Shown here: one piece after another, positions 23,200-35,019 of the stretch | Layout: the number at the start of each line of letters is the position of its first letter | Numbering within the stretch: the stretch's first letter is position 1 | DNA from: Typhlomys cinereus | Lineage: Eukaryota > Chordata > Mammalia > Rodentia > Platacanthomyidae | NCBI GenBank assembly: GCA_023101885.1 | Contig: JALPQD010000415.1 | Coordinates: forward strand, 1,114,520 to 1,178,519 | DNA length: 64,000 nucleotides | Direction of reading: 5' to 3' | Position numbers and translations under genes: made by a program | The notes under the pieces: model-generated | What the model was told of the DNA's origin: nothing | The model's input: only the letters and a program-made list of their open reading frames with translations | The model's database searches: none

Positions 23200-23775
23200 T
23201 AATTTTAAGTAGAAACTCAATGTCTATATGATTGAATCTATTAATTTATTGACTGAAATTTACATTTTGTCTTTCAAAGAGCAAGTCCATTTCATGCAAT
23301 TACTTCTATTACTAGATATAACATTATTCATAATGCTTTATATTGTAGGATTAGTGCTTGTAGTATCTGTCATGATGTCATCATTCTCACTGTTGAAATT
23401 GATGATTTTTTTCTCTCTCTGTCATTCTGATCCATATTGCTATAGGTTTTCATTAATCTTTCAGGAACTAACTTTAAGTTTCATTGATTTTTCTAGTTGT
23501 TTTTGTCACTATCTTAATGTTTTCTGCTCTAATTTTTACTTTTCATTCCTTTTTAATTTTTTTCTCCATTGTTTCTTGATGTTGAAAGCAAGATCGTTTA
23601 TTAAGAATCTTTGTCATATAAATTCTTAGAACTGCCTTAGTAGAATTCTACAAAGTCTGATAATTATCATTTTATTTTCACTCAATTTTAGCTATGCTTT
23701 CATTTTATACTTTATTTGTTCCCTGATTTATGGATTATGCTGGAGTATATTAATAGTTTCTAATATTTGTCAGTA
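23200..23775 (-). mobile_element. Ancient L1M, segment 4 (5'-most visible), antisense
   Basis: The match to antisense L1M ORF2 is clear. Visible landmarks are 'gtttcattgatttttctagttgttttt', 'ttttctgctctaatttttac', 'ttcttagaactgccttag' and 'ttccctgatttatggattatg'. The 133-codon open frame on the plus strand here is an accidental antisense frame of L1. Confidence 0.7.
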
Positions 23776-23799
23776 AAAATACTGTAACTGTTTCTCTGG

Positions 23800-24200
23800 A
23801 TATTGTCAATAAATTCATGAGCAGAGGTTTTAAAGGAAGAATGTGTTTTATTCTGCCTTATGATAGTCTACTACAGTTCCTTGTCTAGCTAAACAGGAAA
23901 GCACATACCAACACCATGAACTGAGGGAAATGGCAACAGCATTATCTGCAGGTTTGCTGAGAGAGGGATAATCTTCACTTGCCAGACTAGTATGTCTGGT
24001 CAAGTATACCAAAGGATGTCCACTTTCTCAATTAGTTTCTTACATTTTATTCACTTGCCCACTATGGGCTGGGCATTTCCTATCAATTAGAAAATCTCCT
24101 GCAGGTTCATTCTGGGCTTAACTCAACTACTAATTCTCTGTATATGTATCCAGAGCTTAGAGTCTCAACTGCAACGACAGATACTTTAAAAAAATAAATC
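23800..24200. other. Unresolved repeat-like block, possibly an LTR
   Basis: The start 'gtcaataaattcatgagcagaggttttaaaggaagaatgtgttttattctg' resembles the antisense polyadenylation region of a rodent LTR. No second LTR or internal region was found, and the family is not recognised. Confidence 0.3.
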
Positions 24201-24292
24201 TTAGTTTATGTATTTTGGCCAGACATTTATATGATTTCTTTTTTAGTGTGCAAGACAAGTTTTATGACTGTCTTGCTTTGCTCAAGATAGAA

Positions 24293-24395
24293 AATCATGA
24301 AGCCTGACATGATGGTGAATACCCGGGAGCCCAGCACTCTTGGAGGTGAATTCAGGAGGACGGGAGGTTTGGGCTGATCTGGGTTTTACATAGGA
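24293..24395 (+). mobile_element. B1 SINE (7SL-derived), truncated
   Basis: The sequence 'agcctgacatgatggtgaatacccgggagcccagcactcttggaggtgaattcaggaggacgggagg' follows the B1 consensus order, including 'cccagcact'. It is diverged and followed by purine-rich sequence instead of a simple A tail. Confidence 0.75.
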
Positions 24396-24399
24396 GCAC

Positions 24400-24866
24400 T
24401 TATTGAAAAGAAAGTAAATGAGGAGAGGAGAGGAAGGAATAAGAGGGGAATGGAGGAGAGGAAAGGAGGGAAGGTTATATGGAAACACCCATCAAAAAGA
24501 AAGCACATGAGTAGAGGAAAGAAGGACAGGAGAGGGGAAAAGAAGGAAGGAGAGTGGAGGAGAAGTAGGAAAGTTTTAAAAAAGCATCACAAAAAGAGCT
24601 CTAGGCAATGCCACCAAGTCCTTACACCTCATCAGAGAGGAGGACCCAGAGGGAAGTTTGACATGCACACTAAAGGATTCTCCAGGAATGGGGGGGGGGA
24701 GGAGAAGGGAGCACTGGGAGAAAGGGAGGGAGGAGGGAAAGGAAAAGGAAAAGGGGGGAGGGAAGCAAGGGGATCCAGGGAGAGGTGGAGGGAGGGAGGG
24801 GAATGGGGTACTTCTCAACATTGTATGAGTGGAAGAAATAAAAAAAAAGAATTAAAAAAAAGAAAG
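24400..24866 (+). mobile_element. GA-rich tract plus L1 3' UTR polypurine end
   Basis: Purines dominate about 450 bp. The part from about 24605 is an L1 3' UTR: 'gccaccaagtccttacacctcatcagagaggaggacccagag', then 'aaaggattctccaggaatggg', G runs, 'attgtatgagtggaagaaata' and an A-rich tail. It is colinear with the L1 ends at 51.5 and 53.4 kb. The 149-codon Lys/Gly/Arg-rich frame across it is a composition artefact. Some G runs could form G-quadruplexes. Confidence 0.75.
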
Positions 24867-24869
24867 AAA

Positions 24870-26265
24870 GAGAATGTTGGGAGCAGAGGCGAAGATTAAA
24901 AAATGAGAACAGGGTTTGAATTGCTCTTTCTAGGGAAGGGGAGATTTGTTCCAGAATACAATGGAATTAAAAAAGGAGTGTTTGATCATCTTCAGCTTGA
25001 TTTACAAGATTTACTAAGCAAAACTTGAATCTTTTGAGCAAAATTTTTCCATTAGTTAATTGAGACTTTTCTAGGCATCCTACCTTGGCACCCTTGAATT
25101 ATGTCATTCTTATGTCTGGCCAAGAGAAGCCACTATTCCCTCTGGAAAATTGCTAGGATTTATTCTTTCTCATCCTTCCTCACAGGTCTTCTTTCACCCT
25201 TGATTCCCTTTCTGTATTCCATGAAAGTATATAATTTCACGAGTATTCTTGGGTCTTCAAGTTGTGTTTGCTGTGAAATTTTCTTCTGTTTAACTCTCTT
25301 CCCTGTGAACTTTACCTTGATCTCTCCATTCTATGATATCAATTTTTTTCAATTTCAAGAGGGAACAAAGCAGTGTTTGAATTTTCATTTCCTTTCTCAT
25401 AACTTGGAAACATACTGAACTTTTCTAATCATTCACCAGATCTCGGATCACAGTTTGTGGATTGCACAATATTGAAGGTTCTCAAGAACATTTTAATTTT
25501 ATGCTTTAATTTAATTTAATGTTTCAAATATTCTTTGTATTTTTAAAAACGGACATGGTCAAGATAGCAAATATGGTCACTCTTGGCCATCATGACTAAA
25601 AGGGGAGAAGCTCTAGTCTGCTAGTCAATACCAGATTGTGCAGTTTAATGCTTCTGAACCTGAAACTTATCTTATAGCTACAATTACAAAGTCACATTCC
25701 ATTCTGGAACTGCTCTGAAGGATCACATGCTGGAATGTCGTATTGACTCCTTTCTATTCTCTGATATGTTGTACACACTATTGAAATCTGGAAATATATT
25801 TTTATTTTAAAATAATGAGTGAGAAAGACAATAACAGGCAGTGTAAACATTTACTTTAAGAGTAATATTATGTTGATATACATGGACATTTTATTGGAGA
25901 TTTGCATTACTACTATTCTCTCCCATTACTGTTCTCTGTTTCTACTGACTGAGCTACCCAAGTCCAGCACATTCTCTAACACTGGTTCTGAGCTCATACT
26001 ATGTTTTTTTTTGTAACTTGAATAACATTATCAATCTCTTCCGTGTATCTGCTGTTACAGATTAACTTCCCAAATTTCACAAGTAGTGGCCTAAATGTGT
26101 AAACATTATCGCTTAATTCAGGTTTCAGAGGGTGTTTTCCTTCTCTATTCCATAGTTATGTTTTAGGAGTCACAGCACAGCAATTTGTCCAGTTTGAAAC
26201 TTTTCATGGACTCATTTAAAGTTTGAAACCTGAATACTGCTTGTCTGTTGCTCCTGTTCTGTTTA
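24870..26265. other. Unassigned noncoding DNA
   Basis: No gene or confident repeat was recognised. The 105-codon frame at 25101-25418 has no signal or domain pattern that I can support. Confidence 0.55.
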
Positions 26266-26267
26266 TT

Positions 26268-26368
26268 TCCGAAATAACATCTTACTCTGTAGCCCAGGTT
26301 GGCATGGATTTCAGGGTGACCTTAACCCTCTTCCCCTTATTCAACCTCACAAGTGCAAAGATTGTACA
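26268..26368 (-). mobile_element. B1 SINE, antisense and truncated
   Basis: The string 'atcttactctgtagcccaggttggcatggatttcagggtgacc' then 'caacctcacaagtgc' is the reverse of the B1 right part, with landmarks 'ctctgtagaccaggctgg' and 'caagtgctggg'. Confidence 0.75.
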
Positions 26369-26369
26369 G

Positions 26370-29300
26370 AGAGCACCAAAATTTCTGACTTGTGCTTTTT
26401 CTATGTTCTTTAAACAAAACACCAACCAACAGATCTCTTAAGATTCTTACTTTATTTTCACACTGAATGATAATTTCATCTCTTCTTATAGTTAATTGAT
26501 CGACATCCAAATTACTCAATAAAGAAGCATAGAAGAAAGGAAAAGGGGAGGAATGAGAAGGGAGTCAGACAGAAACAGAGGGGAAAAGGAAAGCAGAGAT
26601 GTGGAGAAATGGAAAAGACTAATTGAAGTATGGAAACTCTATAAGCAGTGTAAAGATGGGAAAATATCTGATCTCTGTTGTCTTCTATAAGAAAGGTCTG
26701 TTATCTGAAAGGACTGTCTTTTATCCTAATTTGCCTATTTTATCTCTTAAGATAATTAAATATATTTATATCAATAGATTAACAATTTAGTTACAGTAAA
26801 CTCGATAGCAGATTTTGAATATTCATAAGGTAAATGAATAATGAAGTCAGTTATACCGTTTTCTCAGGAAGCAACAATTTTCTTTCCTCAATATTCACTG
26901 GCAATACAGTGATATATTGCATGGAAGCTGTGGAGCTTCCTTGACTGGTATTCTTTAAATGATATTAGATGATAGTCTTAAATAATGTCAACGGTCTATA
27001 AAAATGAAATTTAGCTCATAGACACATATATTATTCATATATCCCAATTTTCTTTTTATCTTTTAGCTATCTGAATTTTATCATTCATATTATTTCTTTA
27101 TCTTACCATAATACATATGGTAATTTCTTTTTGAAAATCTCATTAATGTCTCAAAGTTTATTTTGCTGTTTTTGTATTTCCTTCCATAAACTGTAGATAG
27201 ATACTATTACTTATATCATGATACGGTTTTGAGAATATGCAGTTTCTGATATAAAGTACTATTCAATAAATGCACTGTACTTCATTTTTTTCTCATTACC
27301 ATCTCTCTCAGTCTCCTTAATGCAATTGCTTAGCCAAATCATTATACTGAAACTTCTGTCTTCATTCTCTTGTTCAGGCTCCATTTCCTACTTAGAAAGA
27401 CCTCCAGTAGTTGTGAGCCCAATTCTTAATCGTATTTGACAAGATGATCTTAAGATCTCTGTGTGTGTGTGTGTGCACGTGTGTGTGTTTGTATGTATGC
27501 AGGTGCATTTTTGGGTTTACCCCAAAGTCTCTAACACTGTGTACTGGCAAAATATGCTGTCACTGTCTTATACCCTGAATCCAGTTAAATCTTCTCTTCT
27601 ATTCTCTATAAATGTTCCCTCCCTTAGCTTCTTTTGGATCATTTCCTAGTCTTTCTTTTGGCTCTTAACCATCTACACTTTTCTGCCAGGTTCATTGCAT
27701 AATGCATAATGTAGTGTTGAGTATCTTATATTTCCAATAATACTGCTTATGAAAGGAAGAGATTTCTTTTTATTTACTATTCACTGTCTTCAAGCTGTTA
27801 TGAAATGTAATAGATGTGAATGAACACATTAATAAAGTGTATTCATATTTACAACCTATTGAAGGAATCACCCTAGGAGAGGACTGATTTTACAAATTGG
27901 TCAATGTCGTTCTATCAGAGTATTTTGAGTTTTAGACAAATTCTTTTGTGTCTATTTTCAAGCTTATTTTTTAATGGCAGAAAATAGCGAAACATTACTT
28001 CTACCTTAGTTAAAGTTTTTTTGTTGCATTATTTTTTAAGAAATGTAATTTTTAAGATTCTCCACCGCTTAAGTCCTATCAAGTAAAATCCATGATTGTG
28101 TCTGAAAAAGGAGCGACAATAACAGTTAAGTATGAGAAATATGCTGCAAAATTATAACAAAAACAAAAATAGATCTTTATCCAGAATACAAACAAGACAT
28201 ATTATCCCAACATAGTGTATACATATGTATGTGTGTGCACAGAAGCCTAAGTCACCTAGTCAAATTACTTTTATATTGTGTCAATAAAAAAGTGTCTGTA
28301 GTTGTTTGCTATTTGGAGGGATGATTAAATTGATAAGATAACAAAAATACATTAATAAAAGTAAAGTTTCCTCATCTCTCCCTGAAACCCAGTGTCACCA
28401 AAACAAAGGCACAGATGTTTAATTGTATATCTAAAGATATTTCCTATAATTTGAATATTAACAAATATTGTTTGGAATCCATAAAATTAAAAATAATGTG
28501 AAAATTTCAGAATTATAACTTCTTACAATATTTATCACATGCCAGGCAAGCAGTGATATTAAATTGTTATTCTAATGTGATGGCTTTGAATTCAATACAA
28601 ACATAAACATCACCTCAATTTTAGTGCATGCTACTTCTTTACTATGTTTTAAGTTGAATGAAAAATAATTTTTGGCAACTATTTAAATTCCTAATTAAAG
28701 AAAAAGCAACAAATATAAATGCACCCATGTAGCTATATAAAACAGATGAAGTGCGTTATAAATCACTATAAACATACTGTTTTTACCTTACAGGTGTATT
28801 TGTTTTCTAGTTTAAGTCAGTACAAGTTTATTACATTTGAATACAAAATGTTGAAGATACTTTCATGTGGAAACAAATGATAATTTATGACCTTCAGAGC
28901 CTTTAGATGTAGTCCTAACTCTTCAGCACACTCAAAATTATTTGCAACATGCAAAACTAATACTTTCCCCCTCAAAATGCACTCATTCGTTGGTTGTCAA
29001 AATGTCTAAATCACTTGATCTTCCCTACTGATGCATGTAATACTTCTGTGATTTCTCTGGTTCTTTCTCTTAGTCCCTCAGTGTTTTAGCTCACATTTTT
29101 TAAGTGCAATTTCCTTTCCTTTTGCTCTTTATGACTCCACTCCTGTTGATAAATAGTCTGACGTCATAGATACAACTCAACTGCTATTCCAGTCCGACAA
29201 AACCAAAAACGAACCACTTTGGCTTGTGTTTTCCATGATGTTTACAGTATAGTACTACATTTGAAAATTAGCATAATCATGATATGTTTGACACAGTGTC

Positions 29301-29445
29301 CATAATCCATTATTTGTTCCAATTTGTATGTGTTGTTGCTATATCACTAGAAAAATTTCATATGAATTCTTCACATATAACTTACTTATGTAGGTCTATA
29401 CACAACATACAATAATGACATTTTTATAAAAACAATTTTAAATTA
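26370..29445. other. Unassigned AT-rich DNA
   Basis: About 3 kb without a recognised gene. A short (GT)n lies at 27458-27488. Diverged old repeats are likely but could not be assigned. Confidence 0.55.
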
Positions 29446-29450
29446 AAAGC

Positions 29451-29846
29451 TGTTGTTGCAGTTACCCTTTTTGGTGCTCTATGAGAATCCTCAGATGCAA
29501 GCAACATAAGGGAAGAAAAGGAAGATTTATTTGATTTATGGTTCTAGAGGGGATACGTAGTATATTATGGTGGGAAACGCAAGGCTGGCTGACAGAAGCT
29601 GGAGGTGGTTCAGATCGGTGCATATATCATGGAGACTGAAAGAGCCAGTGGCAGACTGCAAGGTCAGAATATAGGAGCAGACTACTAGTGGAAACAGAAT
29701 GGGGCTAACCAACCTTAAGGCCCTATGGAATGCCATCCATAAGCAAGGCCCCACTTCTTAAAAATGTCGTCACCTTTCCAAGCAGCTCCAACTATGGATG
29801 AAAACACAGGCGCCTGTGGGGAACAACTCATATCTAAACCATGACA
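29451..29846 (-). mobile_element. MaLR LTR (left copy on the plus strand), antisense
   Basis: This LTR begins TG (29451) and ends CA (29846). Its landmarks are 'gatttatttgatttatggttctagaggg', 'cagaagctggagg', 'atatatcatggagactga', 'gactactagtggaaac' and 'ggggctaaccaacctt'. It is colinear with the second LTR at 31.3-31.7 kb in the same orientation. The pair flanks an internal region, so together they form one old ERVL-MaLR provirus-like element. It carries no gene. Confidence 0.7.
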
Positions 29847-31298
29847 TTTACCCCTGGCCCCAATAAATTTATGTACCTCGTGATGACAATTACACTCAGT
29901 TCAAAATTAAAAGTCCCCATAGACTATATTAGTCCCAACACAGCTCAGAAGTCCAAAGCTTCCTGTAAAAACAAAGTTCAACTTATAAACTTGCAACATA
30001 GGATGGCACAAAGTTAACATTCATACGCCAGAAGACAGTAATGGGGACACACCCATGACATATTGATCCACAACAAGACTGGAAACCAGCAGGGCAAACT
30101 CCAAGTACTGCAGTAAATAGCCCAGCATATAAAATTCTTATTTAAATGTTCGCAGTTCCGAAGTGTTTTGTTTCCAGCACTCACGGTTCCTGCATCATAC
30201 GTTAAGTACTCTCTTGGTTTGGCTCCTACCATGGTGTACAGCTCTCCTTGGCAAATGTCCCATGCTGACGCTGGCATCTCTATCACTTGCACATTTCAAT
30301 GGGAATCCAGGCTTCAACTCCACATGCACTGCCCTTCCTGGGTTCCTTGGCAGGATTTCTGATCCTGGCCTATACTACGCAGGAGGAACCCACATTCTCT
30401 TTACTATAGCATATTTAATCCCCCTAGAACCAGTACCATGTGGAGGATGTTGTCAGGTTCTGCTATAACCTTGGGATGGAGACTGGCTCCCTTAGATCAC
30501 AGCCGGTTGAGCTTCTCTGCAGTGACACTGGCAAAACTCTCCCCTTGGCAGTTTCATTAGAGGAGAATCACACCTTTCCTTTGGAAGTCTGACTTTCAGC
30601 TCCTGGCTTGTGAAATAATTTGCATTCTTATGGGTGGAAACATTCCCTGAGAGCAAAAAACTCTGGGTATGACATCTGCTATTGTACAAATGAAAAGCAG
30701 GCTTTGGGTCACTGATGAAGCTAACTGCTTCAATTAATAGTCACCATTTTGCTGTCTATAGTTTCTTTAAGCTTGTCCTCACCTTTTTAAGCATTAAACT
30801 TTACAGTTTTTATTGTTTTTTGCCTATTCCTTGCTCCTTCTCATCATAACTGTGAGCAAGAGTGCTATAAAGTGTCCATTTCTTCAAGACTATCTTGACA
30901 TGAAATTTCTTCAGCCAAACGCTTGAAATTAACTTTAGGCAATTTTGGTTAAACTATCTTCCAATGCATCACTCTAATTGCTCTTGCTACAATTATTAAG
31001 ACAATCTGAGCCCTCAAAAACTTGGCTTGCATTGTCTACATCTTTCGCAGCATTACTTTCTTCCAAGATCTCATTACAATGACCATTTAGGCCCTATCTC
31101 CAACATCCAAAGTCTTTCTGAGCCAGAAGTCCCAAATATCCCCAAGTTTAGTCCAACAAATAATTTCAAAGGCAGCTAGACACATCACAGCACTAACCAT
31201 ACTTCTTAATAACAAGTTCTTGCAGTTTCATGGGAATACTTCATTTTCTGGTACCAGATTTTCTTAGTCTCACAGCAACATACCACTCCAGGTACCAA
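29847..31298 (-). mobile_element. MaLR internal region, antisense, noncoding
   Basis: The first bases, 'tttacccctggccccaataaatttatgtacc', then 'cagctcagaagtccaaagcttcc', match the antisense start of MaLR internal sequence in mammals. The right end, 'cattttctggtaccagattttcttagtctcac', resembles the opposite end. Length is about 1.45 kb, in line with MaLR internal regions, which lack gag-pol-env genes. The short frames at 30014-30468 do not represent viral proteins. Confidence 0.65.
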
Positions 31299-31679
31299 TG
31301 TCTGTCATATCTGCTCTCTCTGTTGCTGTGAGACAGCACTCAGACTCGAGCAACTAAAAGGAGAAAAGAGATATTTATTTGGCTTATGGTTACAAATGAG
31401 AGATTTAGTCTACCATGGTGGGGAAGGCATGGCTGACTAACAGAAGCTGGATATGTGCCTTATCACTGCATATATCACGGAGTCTGAGGGATCCAGACAC
31501 AGACTGCAATAGAAGACTACTAGTGGAAACAAGGTGGGGCTAACCAACCTCAAGGTCCACCCTTGTTAGATGCCTTCCTCCAGTCAAGCTTTACCTGTGG
31601 CCATGACCTTCTCAAAGAACACCAGCTAAGAACACGATACATGAACCCATGGGGGGCAATACATATTGAAACCATGACA
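31299..31679 (-). mobile_element. MaLR LTR (right copy on the plus strand), antisense
   Basis: A TG...CA bounded element sharing with 29451-29846 the strings 'atttatttggcttatggtt', 'cagaagctgg', 'atatatcacggagtctga', 'gactactagtggaaac' and 'ggggctaaccaacctcaagg'. The two LTRs are visibly diverged, so the insertion is old. I did not find a convincing 5-bp duplication around the whole element. Confidence 0.7.
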
Positions 31680-31708
31680 GCTATTGGAATCCTTTGAAGA
31701 ATCATTAG

Positions 31709-32125
31709 TACAGTGTCATAATTAAACATAGGTGTCAACTTGACTGTTGAGGGTTTGAGCTTTGGGCACATTTGTGGAGAATTAGTGGCTGAGTTGAGCC
31801 CAGAGTGAACCTGAAGGAGATTGTATAGCTGATGGGAAAGGTCCAGCCCATGGTGGGTGGGACTAGGCCCTGGAGTAAATTACAGAGAGCTGGTTGAAAG
31901 GGTCAGCATCCTTCTGTTCACTTGGCCAGACATACTGGTCTGACAAGTAAGGATCGTCCATCTCTCAGCCATTATGCAGTGATGGTGTGGCCAGTTCCTT
32001 CGGCCCTGGTGTTAGTGTGTGCTCTTCCGTCAAGCTGGACTGAGAACTGTAACCGGACTATCATAAGAAAGTAAACTCCTTGTTCCCTTAAGCTGTGTGA
32101 TGGTCATTTATCAGCAACCATACAG
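31709..32125 (+). mobile_element. Solo ERVL-MaLR LTR with 5-bp duplication
   Basis: The LTR occupies 31714-32120, starts TGTCATAATT and ends CAACCA. It is flanked by the direct repeat TACAG at 31709-31713 and 32121-32125, the duplication length usual for this class. Landmarks of an ORR1/MT-like LTR are 'ggtgtcaacttgactg', 'agcccatggtgggtgggac', 'cttggccagacatac' and a late 'aagaaagtaaactccttgttccc'. A shorter relative lies at 63.04-63.33 kb. No internal sequence remains, as expected after LTR-LTR recombination. Confidence 0.8.
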
Positions 32126-32270
32126 GCGAACTGCAATATACAGCTTACTTACACTTACAAGGATAAAAACAGTTTTTTTTTTACTTGTTTTGGCGATTAG
32201 AAAGTATCCTATGTGCTTAGTATATTCAGGTATCTTCCTGAAGGCAGGTAGAAATGAAAATTATGCCACA

Positions 32271-32370
32271 GAGAATATCCATAAAGATATTTGAGGAAGG
32301 ATGGTGTGTTTGTTCTGAGAATATCCATAAAGAAGATAAGATGTTTCAGGACAGATGGTGACTTTGTCCT
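32271..32370. repeat. Degenerate 46-54-bp tandem repeat, two copies
   Basis: The string GAGAATATCCATAAAGA occurs at 32271-32287 and 32317-32333. Each copy is followed by a related stretch (GGATGGTG versus AGATGGTG, then TTTGTTCT versus TTTGTCCT). The second unit has extra bases. Confidence 0.75.
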
Positions 32371-32374
32371 GGAA

Positions 32375-33640
32375 GTAAGGAAAGAGTGACAAGACTCAAG
32401 TTAGATCTTGTAACATGTGGGAAACTCCCAGAAATGCTGAAACCATGAAACTTAGGGCAGCAACATTTGAATTTACTGCCAAGACCAGTGACTTGCAGTT
32501 GTGTAGTCCAATCATAAAGCATGACTTTGGTTTAGCCAAGAAAGAAAACCACAAAGCCATTAGTTGAAGTCTGTGATTTTCATGCATAGTATCATGATCC
32601 ATCTTAAATATATTCACCATCTCCCAGTTACATTGCAAATTCAGGGTCAATATAAAGACATATACATTTTAGATCCATCACAACAAAACACACTTTCCTT
32701 TATAAGAGTAAAAAATTGATCAAAACACAAGCAGAATGGAATGGCAATTTAATATGGTGATCATGTAATACACGAAGCTTTGAATTCAAATGGTTCCCCC
32801 TTCTCTAACTTGAACAAAAGATTAATATTTGATTTTTTATTTTCTTCAGTTCAAAACAGAAGCATATATATCTTCATATGGATTGTAAAAGGACTAACTA
32901 CAATTTTAATTTCCATAAAATTAAACGTAAAAAGTAGTCACAAAATAGTTACTCTTAATAGTGTTTTAATTAGATATAAAAGTTCATAATGACTAAGTCG
33001 GTCTTAGAAATTTAAGGGCAGCATAATCATGTAGAACCTATTAAGAAAGAATGGTTTGGAAATAAATAAATATTTGTACACACAAGTGTACCTCCAAAGT
33101 ATCCCTACCTCTCTCTCCATCTCCATAGCTTCTCCATCTGAATCTCCTGAGCTTTTCCTTCTCTGTCTTCATCCTGCTCTGGCTCTCTGCAATGTAATGT
33201 CCATGGCCAGCACTCCGATGCTCTACCTCCAACTAGAATTAACAAATGTGACTTCACTTGTAGGAGATGGGAATTCAGGATACTTAGTTATCTATTCTTT
33301 TTCAGGAGGCTGTGTTTCTTGTTAGGATCATAGCTTCGATTTATAGCAACAGTCCTCTCAACTAATTGCTTTTTCTTAACCCTCTCTATCTGTATTGTAT
33401 AAAGGAAATCTGAACAACGTGTATTGGTTTTCTGTATCCCTGACTATGTCTTTGTAGTGTCATTTCCTTAATCAATCTTCAGTTTTTCCTCATTCAGTAT
33501 ACCATCTATTTTCTGCTAAACCCTGACTGCAATACATTTACTTCTACTCAGCCACACTAATTTACGTCTGCTTATCACCTTTCAAGATGTTCTATTTACA
33601 TATATTCAGTGTATATGGTGCTTAATTTCAATCATTATTT
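32375..33640. other. Unassigned noncoding DNA
   Basis: No gene or confident repeat was recognised in this stretch. Confidence 0.55.
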
Positions 33641-33647
33641 CATTCAA

Positions 33648-34015
33648 GTTGTTGCAGTTTAAATATGAAATGTTCTTCCCCCCTCTCCCATTGATCCATG
33701 TATTGAATCATTTGTTTTCCAGCTTATGTTGCTGGTTTGGGAAGCTTATGGAATCTTTAAGTGGTGGGGATATTTTGGAGAAAGTTCAATACGGTGGTAA
33801 AATCTCAGTTTGATAGTCTTGCTTCTCACTTCTCACGTTCTGTTCTCTTTTCTCTCTTGTGCATCTATATCTATGTCTATTTGTCTCTCTTCTTGTTTAA
33901 TGATTGAGGGTCAAATGCAAGAAAGCTATCACGACTTTTTTTTGTTGTGATGGATTCTGTCCTCTCTGGAACTTTAAGTCAAAATATTAAACATTTTCTC
34001 CTTTAAGTAGATTAT
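33648..34015 (+). mobile_element. Possible rodent LTR, diverged
   Basis: The arrangement 'aatatgaaatgttcttcccc', 'cattgatccatgtattgaatcatttgttttccagc', 'tgctggtttgggaagcttatggaa' and 'gtggtggggatattttggag' resembles a MaLR-related LTR in sense orientation. The 3' part ends in 'tcaaaatattaaacattttctcctttaag', like the LTR polyadenylation region. Boundaries and family are uncertain. Confidence 0.4.
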
Positions 34016-34429
34016 AACAGAGTATAAAATCTCAGTGACTGGAGAGTAAATGTGATGCATGCAGAGCAAGTACTTTGACCTTATTTACCACCCTCAGATC
34101 TCCCCAGACAGTCTATCAATAGAAATAAAAGACTATCATTAATAAAATATTTACTTAATAATGCTATAAATCCTTCCCTTCTTGTTCAACACTTCTTCCT
34201 TTGCCCATCATCCTTTCTGTTTTCATATCATATATGTGCATATACATCACTGAACAAACTATGACCCACATATGAAAGAAAATATGATTTGTTTTTTTCT
34301 GAGCATGATTTATTTTGTTTACCATGACGACCTGAAGTGTCATTGTTTTCCAGCAAATGACATAATATCGATCTTCTTTAGAGCTGAGTAAAACTCTGTT
34401 GTTTGTATATCTAACACTTTCCAATTTTA

Positions 34430-34520
34430 AAAACAGATTCTCCCTATATAGCCCAAGATGATCTTAAACTTGTCTTCCTTACTTGATTTCCATAGATTAA
34501 CAATAAAGGCATTTCTAACA
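34430..34520 (-). mobile_element. Possible B1 fragment, antisense
   Basis: The string 'cagattctccctatatagcccaagatgatcttaaacttgtcttccttac' has the order of antisense B1 ('gggtttctctgtgtagccctggctgtcctggaactc'). Divergence is high. Confidence 0.35.
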
Positions 34521-34669
34521 TGTGCAGATAATACACTACCTATTCAATAATAATATTATACTCTAGAGCTCTTATTTGTGGAACATGGATTCCTAGTCTG
34601 TATCTCCCTAAACTTTCTCATTCATGATGCTCATTAATAATGGTCTTTAAATTATTCTGCTTTTAATAT

Positions 34670-35016
34670 ATTTTTATTTTTGTGTTCATGCTTGTGTGTG
34701 TGTGTGTGTGTGTGTATGTATGCACGTGTGTGTGTCTATCTGTCTGTGTCTGTGTGAGTCTATATGCCAGTGTGTCTCTTTATATCAGAGAGCACTGTGT
34801 GCACTTATGAAGACCCCAGGACGACTTCAGGAGTTATCCAGATTTCTCCTCCTCTCTTTTGCATTGCTCTGGGATTTCCCAGTCTCTGCCTTCCAATGCC
34901 AGAAGTTCAGGCCGCCAAGTTTTCTACCTGATGTTTTTACATGATGTGGGATTTGAACTTAGGGATTTCTGTTTGCAAATCAGAGGCTTAACCCGTGAGC
35001 TATCTCTCCAGTCCTA
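34670..35016 (-). mobile_element. Dip-like B2-superfamily SINE, antisense
   Basis: A GT-rich stretch (34694-34780) is followed by 'gaagaccccaggacgacttcaggagttatcc', 'gggatttcccagtctctgccttccaatgcc' and the head 'cagaggcttaacccgtgagctatctctccagtcc'. It is the same layout as the young copies with moderate divergence. Confidence 0.75.
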
Positions 35017-35019
35017 TTT

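Noticed and set aside
23228..23629. 133-codon hydrophobic frame that could look like a membrane protein
   Set aside because: It is antisense to ancient L1 ORF2; the hydrophobicity comes from T-rich sequence.
24450..24899. 149-codon Lys/Gly/Arg-rich frame
   Set aside because: It is produced by the polypurine tract and L1 3' UTR composition; no protein family is indicated.
30014..30468. Frames of 64-101 codons in the MaLR internal region as viral genes
   Set aside because: MaLR internal regions do not encode gag, pol or env, and these frames show no retroviral motifs.
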